Shown piece by piece: positions 1-4,883 of a stretch of 6,097 nt of DNA. How positions within the stretch are numbered: position 1 is the stretch's first letter; every line of letters starts with the position of its first letter. The stretch is taken from the NCBI GenBank assembly GCA_003455945.1, contig DMPQ01000154.1:1-6097 (forward strand), in the 5' to 3' direction. The notes under the pieces are model-generated. The model had not been told where the DNA came from, did no database searches, and saw only the letters and a list, made by a program, of their open reading frames with translations. The position numbers and the translations under genes were made by a program. The DNA is from Planctomycetaceae bacterium (GTDB taxonomy: Bacteria; Planctomycetota; Planctomycetia; Pirellulales; Pirellulaceae).

Positions 1-112
1 CCCGGCCACTCCGTGGCCGAGGCAAGGTTTCGTCCCGAAGCCGAACGAGCCGCGGAGCGGGAACTGTGTCAACGTCCACCCGACCTCGGGCTCGGAGAGC
101 CCGGGGCCACGT
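1..112. repeat. 112-bp direct repeat, copy 1 (possibly cut by window edge)
   Basis: Aligns without gaps to 235-346 at a constant offset of 234 bp; I count 98 of 112 identical positions by hand. The two ends are best conserved (39 of 40 over the first 30 and last 10 bases) and the middle, about 51-70, is weakest. The left end forms a hairpin, CGGCCAC-TCC-GTGGCCG (3-19). The right end forms a longer stem around CGGGCTC-GGA-GAGCCCG (about 87-103, extendable with a G-T pair). Hairpins at both ends suggest a REP-like or nested palindromic element rather than coding DNA. No transposase is present. Confidence 0.8.
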
Positions 113-163
113 CGTGAGGCACGGCCGGAACACGCGTGAGGCGGCGCGTGGTGACCGGCCCAA

Positions 164-189
164 CCAGCCCGAAGCGCAGCGCCGGGATC
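164..189 (+). repeat. 26-bp inverted repeat, left arm
   Basis: This arm, CCAGCCCGAAGCGCAGCG followed by CCGGGATC, matches the reverse complement of 430-455 at 25 of 26 positions; the single difference is G versus T at the eleventh base. It lies in the spacer between the two 112-bp repeats. Beyond the arm a short similarity (CCCCGT) resumes after a 2-3 base gap, so the related segment may be slightly longer. It is better read as an inverted copy of a dispersed motif than as a hairpin, because the loop would be 240 bases. Confidence 0.75.
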
Positions 190-234
190 AGCCCCGTCAA
201 CGACGCGGCGTCACGTCGCCGGCGTTCACGTGGG

Positions 235-346
235 CCCGGCCACTCCGAGGCCGAGGCAAGGTTTCGTCGCGCTGCCGGACGAGCTTCGAAGCGTGAGCGG
301 CATCACCGTCCACCCGACCTCGGGCTCGGAGAGCCCGGGGCCACGT
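235..346. repeat. 112-bp direct repeat, copy 2
   Basis: Second copy of the element at 1-112, ungapped. Its right-hand hairpin is identical to that of copy 1 (the last 33 or more bases match). Its left-hand hairpin carries an A where copy 1 has T at the equivalent of position 14, which breaks one pair of the stem. The copies are separated by 122 bp of unrelated sequence, so this is a spaced direct repeat and not a tandem array. Confidence 0.8.
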
Positions 347-383
347 AATTCGACCGCTCTCATTCGCACGGCGTTTCCGTACC

Positions 384-455
384 GAGGCACGGGGACCCCT
401 TGCTGACGCTGCGGGCTGGGAGGCACGGGGATCCCGGCGCTGCGATTCGGGCTGG
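384..455 (-). repeat. Degenerate 36-bp tandem pair of a dispersed motif
   Basis: Two adjacent 36-bp units, 384-419 and 420-455, share 26 of 36 positions by hand alignment. Both begin with GAGGCACGGGGA and end with CGGGCTGG. Read on the minus strand, the first unit contains AGCCCGCAGCGTCAGCAAGG, which in one frame would spell Ala-Arg-Ser-Val-Ser-Lys-Gly. I remember this peptide string from many spurious planctomycete ORFs, where it marks a dispersed intergenic repeat; that is recollection, not a search. Non-coding is far more likely than coding. Confidence 0.6.
430..455 (-). repeat. 26-bp inverted repeat, right arm
   Basis: Reverse complement of 164-189 with one mismatch in 26. It is also the right part of the second 36-bp tandem unit (420-455), which shows that the left arm is a third copy of the same motif family in the opposite orientation. 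Confidence 0.75.
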
Positions 456-539
456 CCTGGTCGTCGACGGGTTCGCACCCTGAATGGGCCCGAAGCGAAA
501 AACCGGCCGCTCCCTGTCGCGAGTCCTTGCCGGTGCCCC

Positions 540-567
540 TTGCCGACCGAAGAGACTCGAGTAAACT
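540..567 (+). promoter_or_regulatory. Possible sigma70-type promoter for tRNA-Lys
   Basis: A TTGCCG hexamer (540-545, four of six to TTGACA) is followed after 16 bp by TAAACT (562-567, four of six to TATAAT). The -10 candidate sits in one of the few A/T-rich spots of this GC-rich stretch. Transcription would start near 574, leaving a 5' leader of roughly 45 nt for RNase P to remove. Position and orientation fit the tRNA gene, but the match is modest and planctomycete promoters are poorly defined. Confidence 0.3.
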
Positions 568-618
568 ACCGAACTCGCGGCGGCCGACATTGTCCTTGTC
601 GACGGTCCGCGATCGATC

Positions 619-692
<74 letters not shown>

Positions 693-695
693 CTG

Positions 696-735
696 ACGCC
701 TCGGCTTCCGCTCGGAAGTCGAGGCGTTTTTCTTT
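696..735 (+). terminator. Rho-independent terminator of tRNA-Lys
   Basis: A long stem starts three bases after the tRNA 3' end. ACGCCTCG (696-703) pairs with CGAGGCGT (720-727), and inside it CTTCCG (705-710) pairs with CGGAAG (713-718), with one G-T pair between the two blocks. It is followed directly by TTTTT (727-731) and then CTTT. The very short distance means transcript ends and tRNA 3' processing are close together. It also separates the tRNA from the downstream gspE transcript. Confidence 0.9.
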
Positions 736-976
736 GGCTCGCGGCGGAACTCCCCGCGTCCCCTCTCCCCGGCCGACTCCGCCGAATCGGGGCAATCGTT
801 CGGCCGATCGGCGGGTCCGCTCACGCTGCCGTTTGCCCGTCGAGCGATTGATTGACCGCGCCGAGACCGCTGGTCACACTATGGGGATAGCCTGGGGAAG
901 GTGCGTCGATCGCCTTCCTTCGGGCCGACTCGTTGCTCCCCCTTCTCCTCCGATCCCTCGTCGTCAGCAGGCACCC
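736..976 (+). other. Leader region upstream of the first gspE
   Basis: The 241 bp between the tRNA terminator and the gspE start codon contains no separate gene. The gspE frame happens to stay open back to a TTG at 734, but that codon lies inside the terminator T-run and the translation here is Arg/Pro-rich, so I treat the stretch as untranslated. A TTGACC hexamer (852-857) with CACACT 17 bp downstream (875-880) is a weak promoter candidate. A small hairpin, GGAAGG/CCTTCC (896-901 with 913-918), lies between it and the start codon. Confidence 0.5.
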
Positions 977-2722
977 ATGGTTGCTCTCAGTCGCTTCGCT
1001 GAAATCCTGATCCGCAACAAGGTCGTTTCGAAGGAGCAGTTCGCCGAGGCGGACCAGGTCGCTCGCGAGTCGGGACGGAATGCGGGGGATGTCCTCATCC
1101 AGCTCGGCTACGCCGACGGCGATGACGTGATGAAGGCGCTCGCCGAAGAGCACCGGATGCCGTTCATCGATCTGAGCAAGACGCGAATCGGCGAGAACGT
1201 CGTCGAACTGGTCCCCGAATCGGTCGCTCGCGAAAGCGCGGTCCTCCCCTTCAACGAGGAGGATGGCGTCCTGACGATTCTCAGCAGCGACCCCAGTGAT
1301 ATGGACACGGTCGAGAAGCTCCGCTTCATCCTGAACCGGGATGTGCGAGTCGCCTTGGCGCCGCGCGATCGCATTCTGGAGGCGATCAACCGGTACTACG
1401 GGCAGATCGAAGGCGAATCTGCCGACTCGATGCTCCAGGAGTTCACCGATACGGCGATCGACTTCACCGAGACGACCGATTCGGACTTCAACGTCTCGGA
1501 TGGAGCCGACGAGAGCTCGGCCCCCATCGTCCGGCTGGTGCAGATGATGATCGCCGAGGCGGTTCAGCTGCGGGCCTCGGACATTCACATCGAGCCGTTC
1601 GAGGACCGAGTCCGGATCCGGTACCGGATCGACGGGATCCTCCAGGAGCGGGATGCCGCCCCCCGGCGACTCCTCGGAGCGATCATCTCCCGCATCAAGA
1701 TTCTCGGCCGGATCGACATCGCCGAACGCCGACGCCCCCAGGACGGGCGAATCAAGGTCACCGTCGGCGAAAAGGAACTCGACCTCCGAGTCAGCGTCAT
1801 TCCGACCAACCACGGCCAGTCGGTCGTCATGCGGCTGCTGGACAAGGACAACATCAAGGTCAGCATCCGCCAGCTCGGCTTCAACGCCGAGATGTTCAAG
1901 ACCTTCACCAGCATGATCCGCCGGCCCAACGGTATCGTCCTCGTCACCGGCCCGACCGGGTCGGGCAAGACGACGACCCTCTACGCCGCTCTCAACTCGA
2001 TGAACCGGCCGGACAAGAAGATCATCACGGCCGAGGACCCGGTCGAGTACTACCTGCCGGGGATCAATCAGGTCGAGGTGAACCACACGATCGGTCTCGA
2101 CTTCGCCCGCATCATCCGCTCGATGCTCCGTCAGGCACCGAACATCATCCTGGTCGGTGAGATGCGAGATTCCGAGACGGCATCGATGGGTATCCAGGCG
2201 TCACTGACTGGACACTTGGTGTTCAGTACTCTCCATACGAACGATGCGCCGGGAGCCGTGACGCGCATGGTCGACATGGGAGTCCCCAACTACCTGGTGG
2301 CAAGCAGCGTCATCGCGATCCTCGCTCAGCGTCTGGTCCGGACCAACTGCAGCAAGTGCAAGGCGAAGTTCACTCCCCGCGAGAGCGTGATCCTCGAAGC
2401 GGGGATCACGATGGAGCAGGCGTCGAAGGCGACCTTCATGAAGGGGAAGGGGTGCAACCACTGCCAGAAGACCGGCTACCGCGGTCGACTCGGCATCTTC
2501 GAGCTGCTCGTCATCAACGCCAAGGTGCGCGAGATGATCTTCGCCAGCGCCTCGACGCAGGAGATCCGAGCGTTCGCCGTAAAGAACGGCATGATCACCC
2601 TTTACGCCGACGGAATCGACAAGGTGATGCGCGGGATCACGTCGTTCGAGGAAGTGAACCGAGTCGCGAAGCGATCGGAGCAGGACAACCTCTGCCTCGC
2701 CCGACTCCCCCTCGCCCAGTAA
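977..2722 (+). CDS. gspE: GspE/PilB-family assembly ATPase (first paralog)
   Basis: A 581-residue cytoplasmic hexameric ATPase of the type II secretion/type IV pilus assembly family. It would couple ATP hydrolysis to pilin or pseudopilin polymerisation through an inner-membrane GspF/PilC partner. Residues 1 to about 150 form a T2SSE_N/MshEN-like domain. ASDIH (200-204) marks the start of the core. Walker A is GPTGSGKT (325-332), the catalytic Glu353 lies in ITAEDPVEY, Walker B is GEMRD (394-398), and the His box begins GH at 412-413. A zinc-binding tetracysteine has C458/C461 and C493/C496. The length suits PilB/GspE. I chose the ATG at 977 because family similarity begins there (MVALSRF), with only a weak AGG five bases upstream; an in-frame ATG at 881 adds unconserved Arg/Pro-rich residues. 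Oddities are RQAPN in place of RQDPD, Met in GEMRD, and degraded N-terminal c-di-GMP motifs. Pilus versus type II secretion use cannot be told from sequence alone. Confidence 0.95.
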   Translation: MVALSRFAEILIRNKVVSKEQFAEADQVARESGRNAGDVLIQLGYADGDDVMKALAEEHRMPFIDLSKTRIGENVVELVPESVARESAVLPFNEEDGVLTILSSDPSDMDTVEKLRFILNRDVRVALAPRDRILEAINRYYGQIEGESADSMLQEFTDTAIDFTETTDSDFNVSDGADESSAPIVRLVQMMIAEAVQLRASDIHIEPFEDRVRIRYRIDGILQERDAAPRRLLGAIISRIKILGRIDIAERRRPQDGRIKVTVGEKELDLRVSVIPTNHGQSVVMRLLDKDNIKVSIRQLGFNAEMFKTFTSMIRRPNGIVLVTGPTGSGKTTTLYAALNSMNRPDKKIITAEDPVEYYLPGINQVEVNHTIGLDFARIIRSMLRQAPNIILVGEMRDSETASMGIQASLTGHLVFSTLHTNDAPGAVTRMVDMGVPNYLVASSVIAILAQRLVRTNCSKCKAKFTPRESVILEAGITMEQASKATFMKGKGCNHCQKTGYRGRLGIFELLVINAKVREMIFASASTQEIRAFAVKNGMITLYADGIDKVMRGITSFEEVNRVAKRSEQDNLCLARLPLAQ

Positions 2723-2798
2723 CTTCCGTCCCCCCAATGTCCACCCTCGGAGCCACCCCCTCGTCCGAACCAAGCCGGTGAAGCAGGCGTTCCTTGCC

Positions 2799-2827
2799 GC
2801 CGGTCGTCCTGTTGCGGAGCGACCGGT
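2799..2827 (+). terminator. Possible weak terminator hairpin after gspE
   Basis: CCGGTCG (2800-2806) pairs perfectly with CGACCGG (2820-2826) around a 13-nt loop, with a flanking G-T pair. It lies about 77 bp after the gspE stop codon. Only CCCGTTT follows, not a real T-run, so an intrinsic terminator is doubtful; it could be a 3' stability hairpin. Confidence 0.25.
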
Positions 2828-3019
2828 CCCGTTTGGGGGCGAGGTGCGAGACGCGCCCGCGAGACTCCACGGCAGGAAGAGACGTGCAGCAGGTCACCGA
2901 CCGAGACGGACCGAATGACGGCGGAGGACCGAGGGAACCGTTCCGAAACTTGAGACGAACCGCAACCCCACGAACAATCGCTCCGGCGACGCAGAGAAGT
3001 CGACGCAACGACCTGACGA

Positions 3020-3056
3020 CGGCGAACCGGACTTCGCCCACCTCATCGGTTCGCTG
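3020..3056 (+). other. Inverted repeat in the gspE-pilT gap
   Basis: GCGAACCG (3022-3029) and CGGTTCGC (3047-3054) are exact inverted copies, extendable to ten pairs with one G-T, with a 17-nt loop. The half-site resembles the palindrome CGAACCGGTTCG found further along at 3312-3323, which raises the possibility of a shared binding motif. No function can be assigned. Confidence 0.4.
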
Positions 3057-3147
3057 CTCGGGACTTCCTGCGATGCCGGTCCCATCCCGCCGCTCCGGTT
3101 CCGAACGCGGCGAGTACCACCTCCTCGACACCTTGTCTTTCGGTCGT

Positions 3148-3186
3148 CCAGGCCGGCGGCGTCTCCCCGACGCCTGCCGGACCTGG
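3148..3186 (+). other. Strong 16-bp hairpin in the gspE-pilT gap
   Basis: The left arm CCAGGCCGGCGGCGTC (3148-3163) pairs completely with the right arm (3169-3186) if two single-base bulges (T3175 and A3181) are allowed, leaving the loop TCCCC. Nearly all pairs are G-C. There is no T-run after it, so it is not a classical intrinsic terminator. It may be an RNA structural element or a palindromic DNA repeat. Confidence 0.5.
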
Positions 3187-3236
3187 TCGCGACTCGCTCC
3201 GCTCGCCGGGCCCGATCGCGGCTCGCAGCCGGACGA

Positions 3237-3256
3237 GTCGATGACTCCTCATCGAC
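3237..3256 (+). other. Perfect 8-bp stem with 4-nt loop
   Basis: GTCGATGA (3237-3244) and TCATCGAC (3249-3256) are exact inverted copies around the loop CTCC. The following bases (GATTCAGC) do not form a T-run. It is the second of three closely spaced hairpins (with 3148-3186 and 3299-3333). Confidence 0.45.
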
Positions 3257-3298
3257 GATTCAGCGCCTTGCGAGGCGATCCTTCGTTTGCACCGTTCG

Positions 3299-3333
3299 AG
3301 CGTTCGGCTCTCGAACCGGTTCGTCCGAACGCT
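3299..3333 (+). other. Nested palindrome (outer stem plus inner 12-bp palindrome)
   Basis: The outer arms AGCGTTCGG (3299-3307) and CCGAACGCT (3325-3333) match perfectly. Between them lies CGAACCGGTTCG (3312-3323), itself a perfect 12-bp palindrome. The inner site has the form of a homodimeric regulator operator; the whole could extrude as a cruciform or fold as one long stem. No T-run follows. Confidence 0.5.
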
Positions 3334-3506
3334 TGCGGACCGGCGACCTCCGGGTCGTCGTGCTCTCGCCGCTCCGGGCGAATCGGAGCGGTGGCCGCGT
3401 TGCGGTTCCGACCGAGCCGTGGCCGAGGCGGTCGTACGATCGGCCCCTGCTTCGGCGATCCGGAGCGGGCGAGCGGGAGCGGGCGTAAGGATCAAGACGC
3501 GGCGCA

Positions 3507-3559
3507 GGCCCTGGTGGCCTCGAGGGCCCTGGTGGCTTCGAGGCCCCGGTAGCGCCGAG
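3507..3559. repeat. 18-bp tandem repeat, nearly three copies, upstream of pilT
   Basis: Unit 1 (3507-3524) and unit 2 (3525-3542) are GGCCCTGGTGGC(C/T)TCGAG and differ at one base. A third, diverged 17-bp unit occupies 3543-3559. The array ends 55 bp before the pilT start codon. An 18-bp unit would keep a reading frame if translated (Ala-Leu-Val-Ala-Ser-Arg repeated), but the frame around it looks non-coding. Such arrays can change copy number by slippage. Confidence 0.8.
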
Positions 3560-3614
3560 CGATGCGAAGCCGTTCGGCCGTGCGACGGCCCCTTTCGATA
3601 GCGAGCTGGAAACC

Positions 3615-4733
3615 ATGGCGACCGTTCTGATCGACAAGCTGCTGCAGGCCTGCGTGAAGCAGGGGGCGAGCGACATCCACATCACGACCGGTCAGCCGCC
3701 GGTCTTCCGGCTCCACGGCCGTCTCCGACGCCTCGAAACCAAGGTGCTGGAGCCGGACGATACGGTCAGCCTGATGAAGAGCATCACTCCCGAGCGTTGC
3801 CAGCGCGAGCTGCAGGAGGCGGGGAGTGCCGACTTCGGGTTCGCGTTCGGCGACCTGGCTCGCTTCCGCGTGTCGGTCTTCAAGCAGCGCGGCCAGATCG
3901 CGATGGTGCTGCGGCAGATCCCCAACAGCATGCTCACCCCCGAGCAGCTCGGACTCCCCGAGGTGCTCAGCAAGCTGGTGATGCGTCCGCGCGGTCTGCT
4001 TCTGGTGACCGGGCCGACCGGATCGGGCAAGAGCACCACGCTCGCCAGCCTGATCAACTACATCAACGAGAGCGTCGACCACCACATCATCACGATCGAA
4101 GACCCGATCGAGTTCTATCACTACCACAAGCGTTCGACCGTCAATCAGCGCGAAGTCGGCGTCGACGTGCCGAGCTTCTCGGAAGCGATCCGCCGCGCGT
4201 TGCGTCAGGATCCGGACGTCATCCTGGTCGGCGAATTGCGGGATCTCGAGACGATCGAAGCGGCGATCAGCGCGGCCGAAACCGGTCACATCGTCTTCGG
4301 AACCCTGCACACCAACAGCGCCCAGGGGACGGTCAACCGCATCATCGACGCCTTCCCCGGGAACCTGCAGGACCAGATCCGCACCCAGCTGAGCACCTCG
4401 CTGATCGGCGTCGTCGCTCAGACGCTGCTCCCGCGGATCGGCGGCGGCCGAGTCGCTTCGTACGAGACGCTGGTGGTGACTCCCGGTATCGCGAACCTGA
4501 TCCGCGAGAACAAGACGTTCCGCATCAACTCGGCGATCCAGACCGGGGCGAAGTACGGCATGCAGCTGATGGACGACGCCCTCTACGACCACTGGCTGAA
4601 CGAACGGGTGACGATCGAGGACGTGCTCGACAAGGCGCATGACCCCGATTCGCTCGCCAAGAAGATCGCGACCGCCCGGCGTCAGATGGCGCTGACCGAG
4701 GAAGGGGAGCATCCGGGAGGGGCCGAGGGCTGA
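3615..4733 (+). CDS. pilT: PilT, type IV pilus retraction ATPase
   Basis: A 372-residue cytoplasmic hexameric ATPase that drives pilus disassembly and so twitching motility, surface sensing or DNA uptake. Residues 1-110 form the N-terminal PAS-like domain, with ASDIH at 18-22. Walker A is GPTGSGKS (133-140), the catalytic Glu162 lies in TIEDPIEF, Walker B is GELRD (206-210), and the His box begins GH at 224-225. The PilT hallmark AIRNLIRE near the C-terminus appears as GIANLIRE (291-298). Lack of a large N-terminal extension and of a tetracysteine motif, plus this hallmark, separates it from PilB/GspE. The length is slightly above the usual 340-370, from a Glu/Gly-rich tail. The ATG at 3615 has a weak GGA four bases upstream and gives the standard PilT N-terminus. 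A 150-bp spacer separates it from the following gspE. PilU is an alternative, but the hallmark fits PilT better. Confidence 0.96.
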   Translation: MATVLIDKLLQACVKQGASDIHITTGQPPVFRLHGRLRRLETKVLEPDDTVSLMKSITPERCQRELQEAGSADFGFAFGDLARFRVSVFKQRGQIAMVLRQIPNSMLTPEQLGLPEVLSKLVMRPRGLLLVTGPTGSGKSTTLASLINYINESVDHHIITIEDPIEFYHYHKRSTVNQREVGVDVPSFSEAIRRALRQDPDVILVGELRDLETIEAAISAAETGHIVFGTLHTNSAQGTVNRIIDAFPGNLQDQIRTQLSTSLIGVVAQTLLPRIGGGRVASYETLVVTPGIANLIRENKTFRINSAIQTGAKYGMQLMDDALYDHWLNERVTIEDVLDKAHDPDSLAKKIATARRQMALTEEGEHPGGAEG

Positions 4734-4769
4734 GCCGCCTCGCGACCGGCGTCGTCCCGGTTTCGGGCG

Positions 4770-4791
4770 ATCGGATCCGCAAGGGTCCGAT
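4770..4791 (+). other. GCAA-tetraloop hairpin in the pilT-gspE spacer
   Basis: ATCGGATCC (4770-4778) pairs with GGGTCCGAT (4783-4791), nine pairs including one G-T, closed by the GNRA-type loop GCAA (4779-4782). It lies 36 bp after the pilT stop and 92 bp before the next start. Only TTACC follows, so it is a poor intrinsic terminator; an mRNA stability or processing element between pilT and gspE fits better. Confidence 0.5.
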
Positions 4792-4813
4792 TACCATGAA
4801 ATCTCGACTCATC

Positions 4814-4825
4814 CGGTCGCGACCG
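4814..4825. promoter_or_regulatory. 12-bp perfect palindrome upstream of second gspE
   Basis: CGGTCGCGACCG is a perfect palindrome lying 58 bp before the start codon at 4884, in the right area for an operator. Its half-site GCGACCG also occurs at 4742-4748 and 4854-4860 in the same spacer. In GC-rich DNA such palindromes occur by chance, so this is only a candidate. Confidence 0.2.
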
Positions 4826-4883
4826 TTTCCCCTCTCGGACCACCGCTCGGCAAGCGACCGGAACCGTACCGAAAGAGATCCAC

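Larger units (their letters stand above)
1..618. other. Gene-free, repeat-rich stretch upstream of tRNA-Lys
   Basis: No open frame in this stretch looks like a protein. The translations are dominated by Arg, Pro, Ala and Gly, have no recognisable domain, and several overlap on opposite strands across the repeats. What it does hold is two 112-bp direct repeats, a 26-bp inverted repeat pair, a 36-bp degenerate tandem pair, and near the tRNA a possible promoter. The short core GAGGCACGG occurs three times (116-124, 384-392, 420-428). The first direct repeat begins at base 1, so the repeat cluster may continue outside the window. Confidence 0.75.
2723..3614. other. 892-bp non-coding gap between gspE and pilT
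   Basis: I see no convincing gene here on either strand. A + strand frame at 2794-3552 and minus-strand frames over 3043-3495 and 2637-3131 are open, but their translations are Arg/Ser/Pro-rich low-complexity strings with no domain, as expected of chance open frames in GC-rich DNA. The gap contains several strong palindromes (3020-3056, 3148-3186, 3237-3256, 3299-3333) and an 18-bp tandem repeat at 3507-3559. It is unusually long for a space between two functionally linked genes and makes co-transcription of gspE and pilT doubtful. I found no convincing promoter for pilT in it. Confidence 0.7.

Noticed and set aside
1..346. CRISPR array
   Set aside because: Only two copies, 112 bp long, separated by 122 bp and imperfect; no short regular repeat-spacer pattern.
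66..590. Small open frames on both strands upstream of the tRNA
   Set aside because: They run through the direct and inverted repeats, overlap each other, and have low-complexity Arg/Pro/Ala composition.
734..976. N-terminal extension of the first gspE to a TTG at 734 or ATG at 881
   Set aside because: The TTG lies inside the tRNA terminator T-run, and the extra residues are Arg/Pro-rich and unlike the family; the ATG at 977 begins the conserved domain.
821..2086. 421-residue open frame on the minus strand, antisense to the first gspE
   Set aside because: Asp/Arg/Val/Leu-rich shadow of a strongly supported gene. Equally long antisense frames lie opposite pilT and the second gspE and resemble one another because the sense genes are homologous; this is typical of GC-rich DNA.
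2794..3552. 252-residue + strand open frame in the gspE-pilT gap
   Set aside because: Arg/Ser/Pro-rich with no domain, crosses several hairpins and the 18-bp tandem repeat, and competes with overlapping minus-strand frames; looks like a chance frame.
3492..4712. 406-residue minus-strand open frame opposite pilT
   Set aside because: Shadow of pilT with no recognisable domain and a composition set by the complementary codons.
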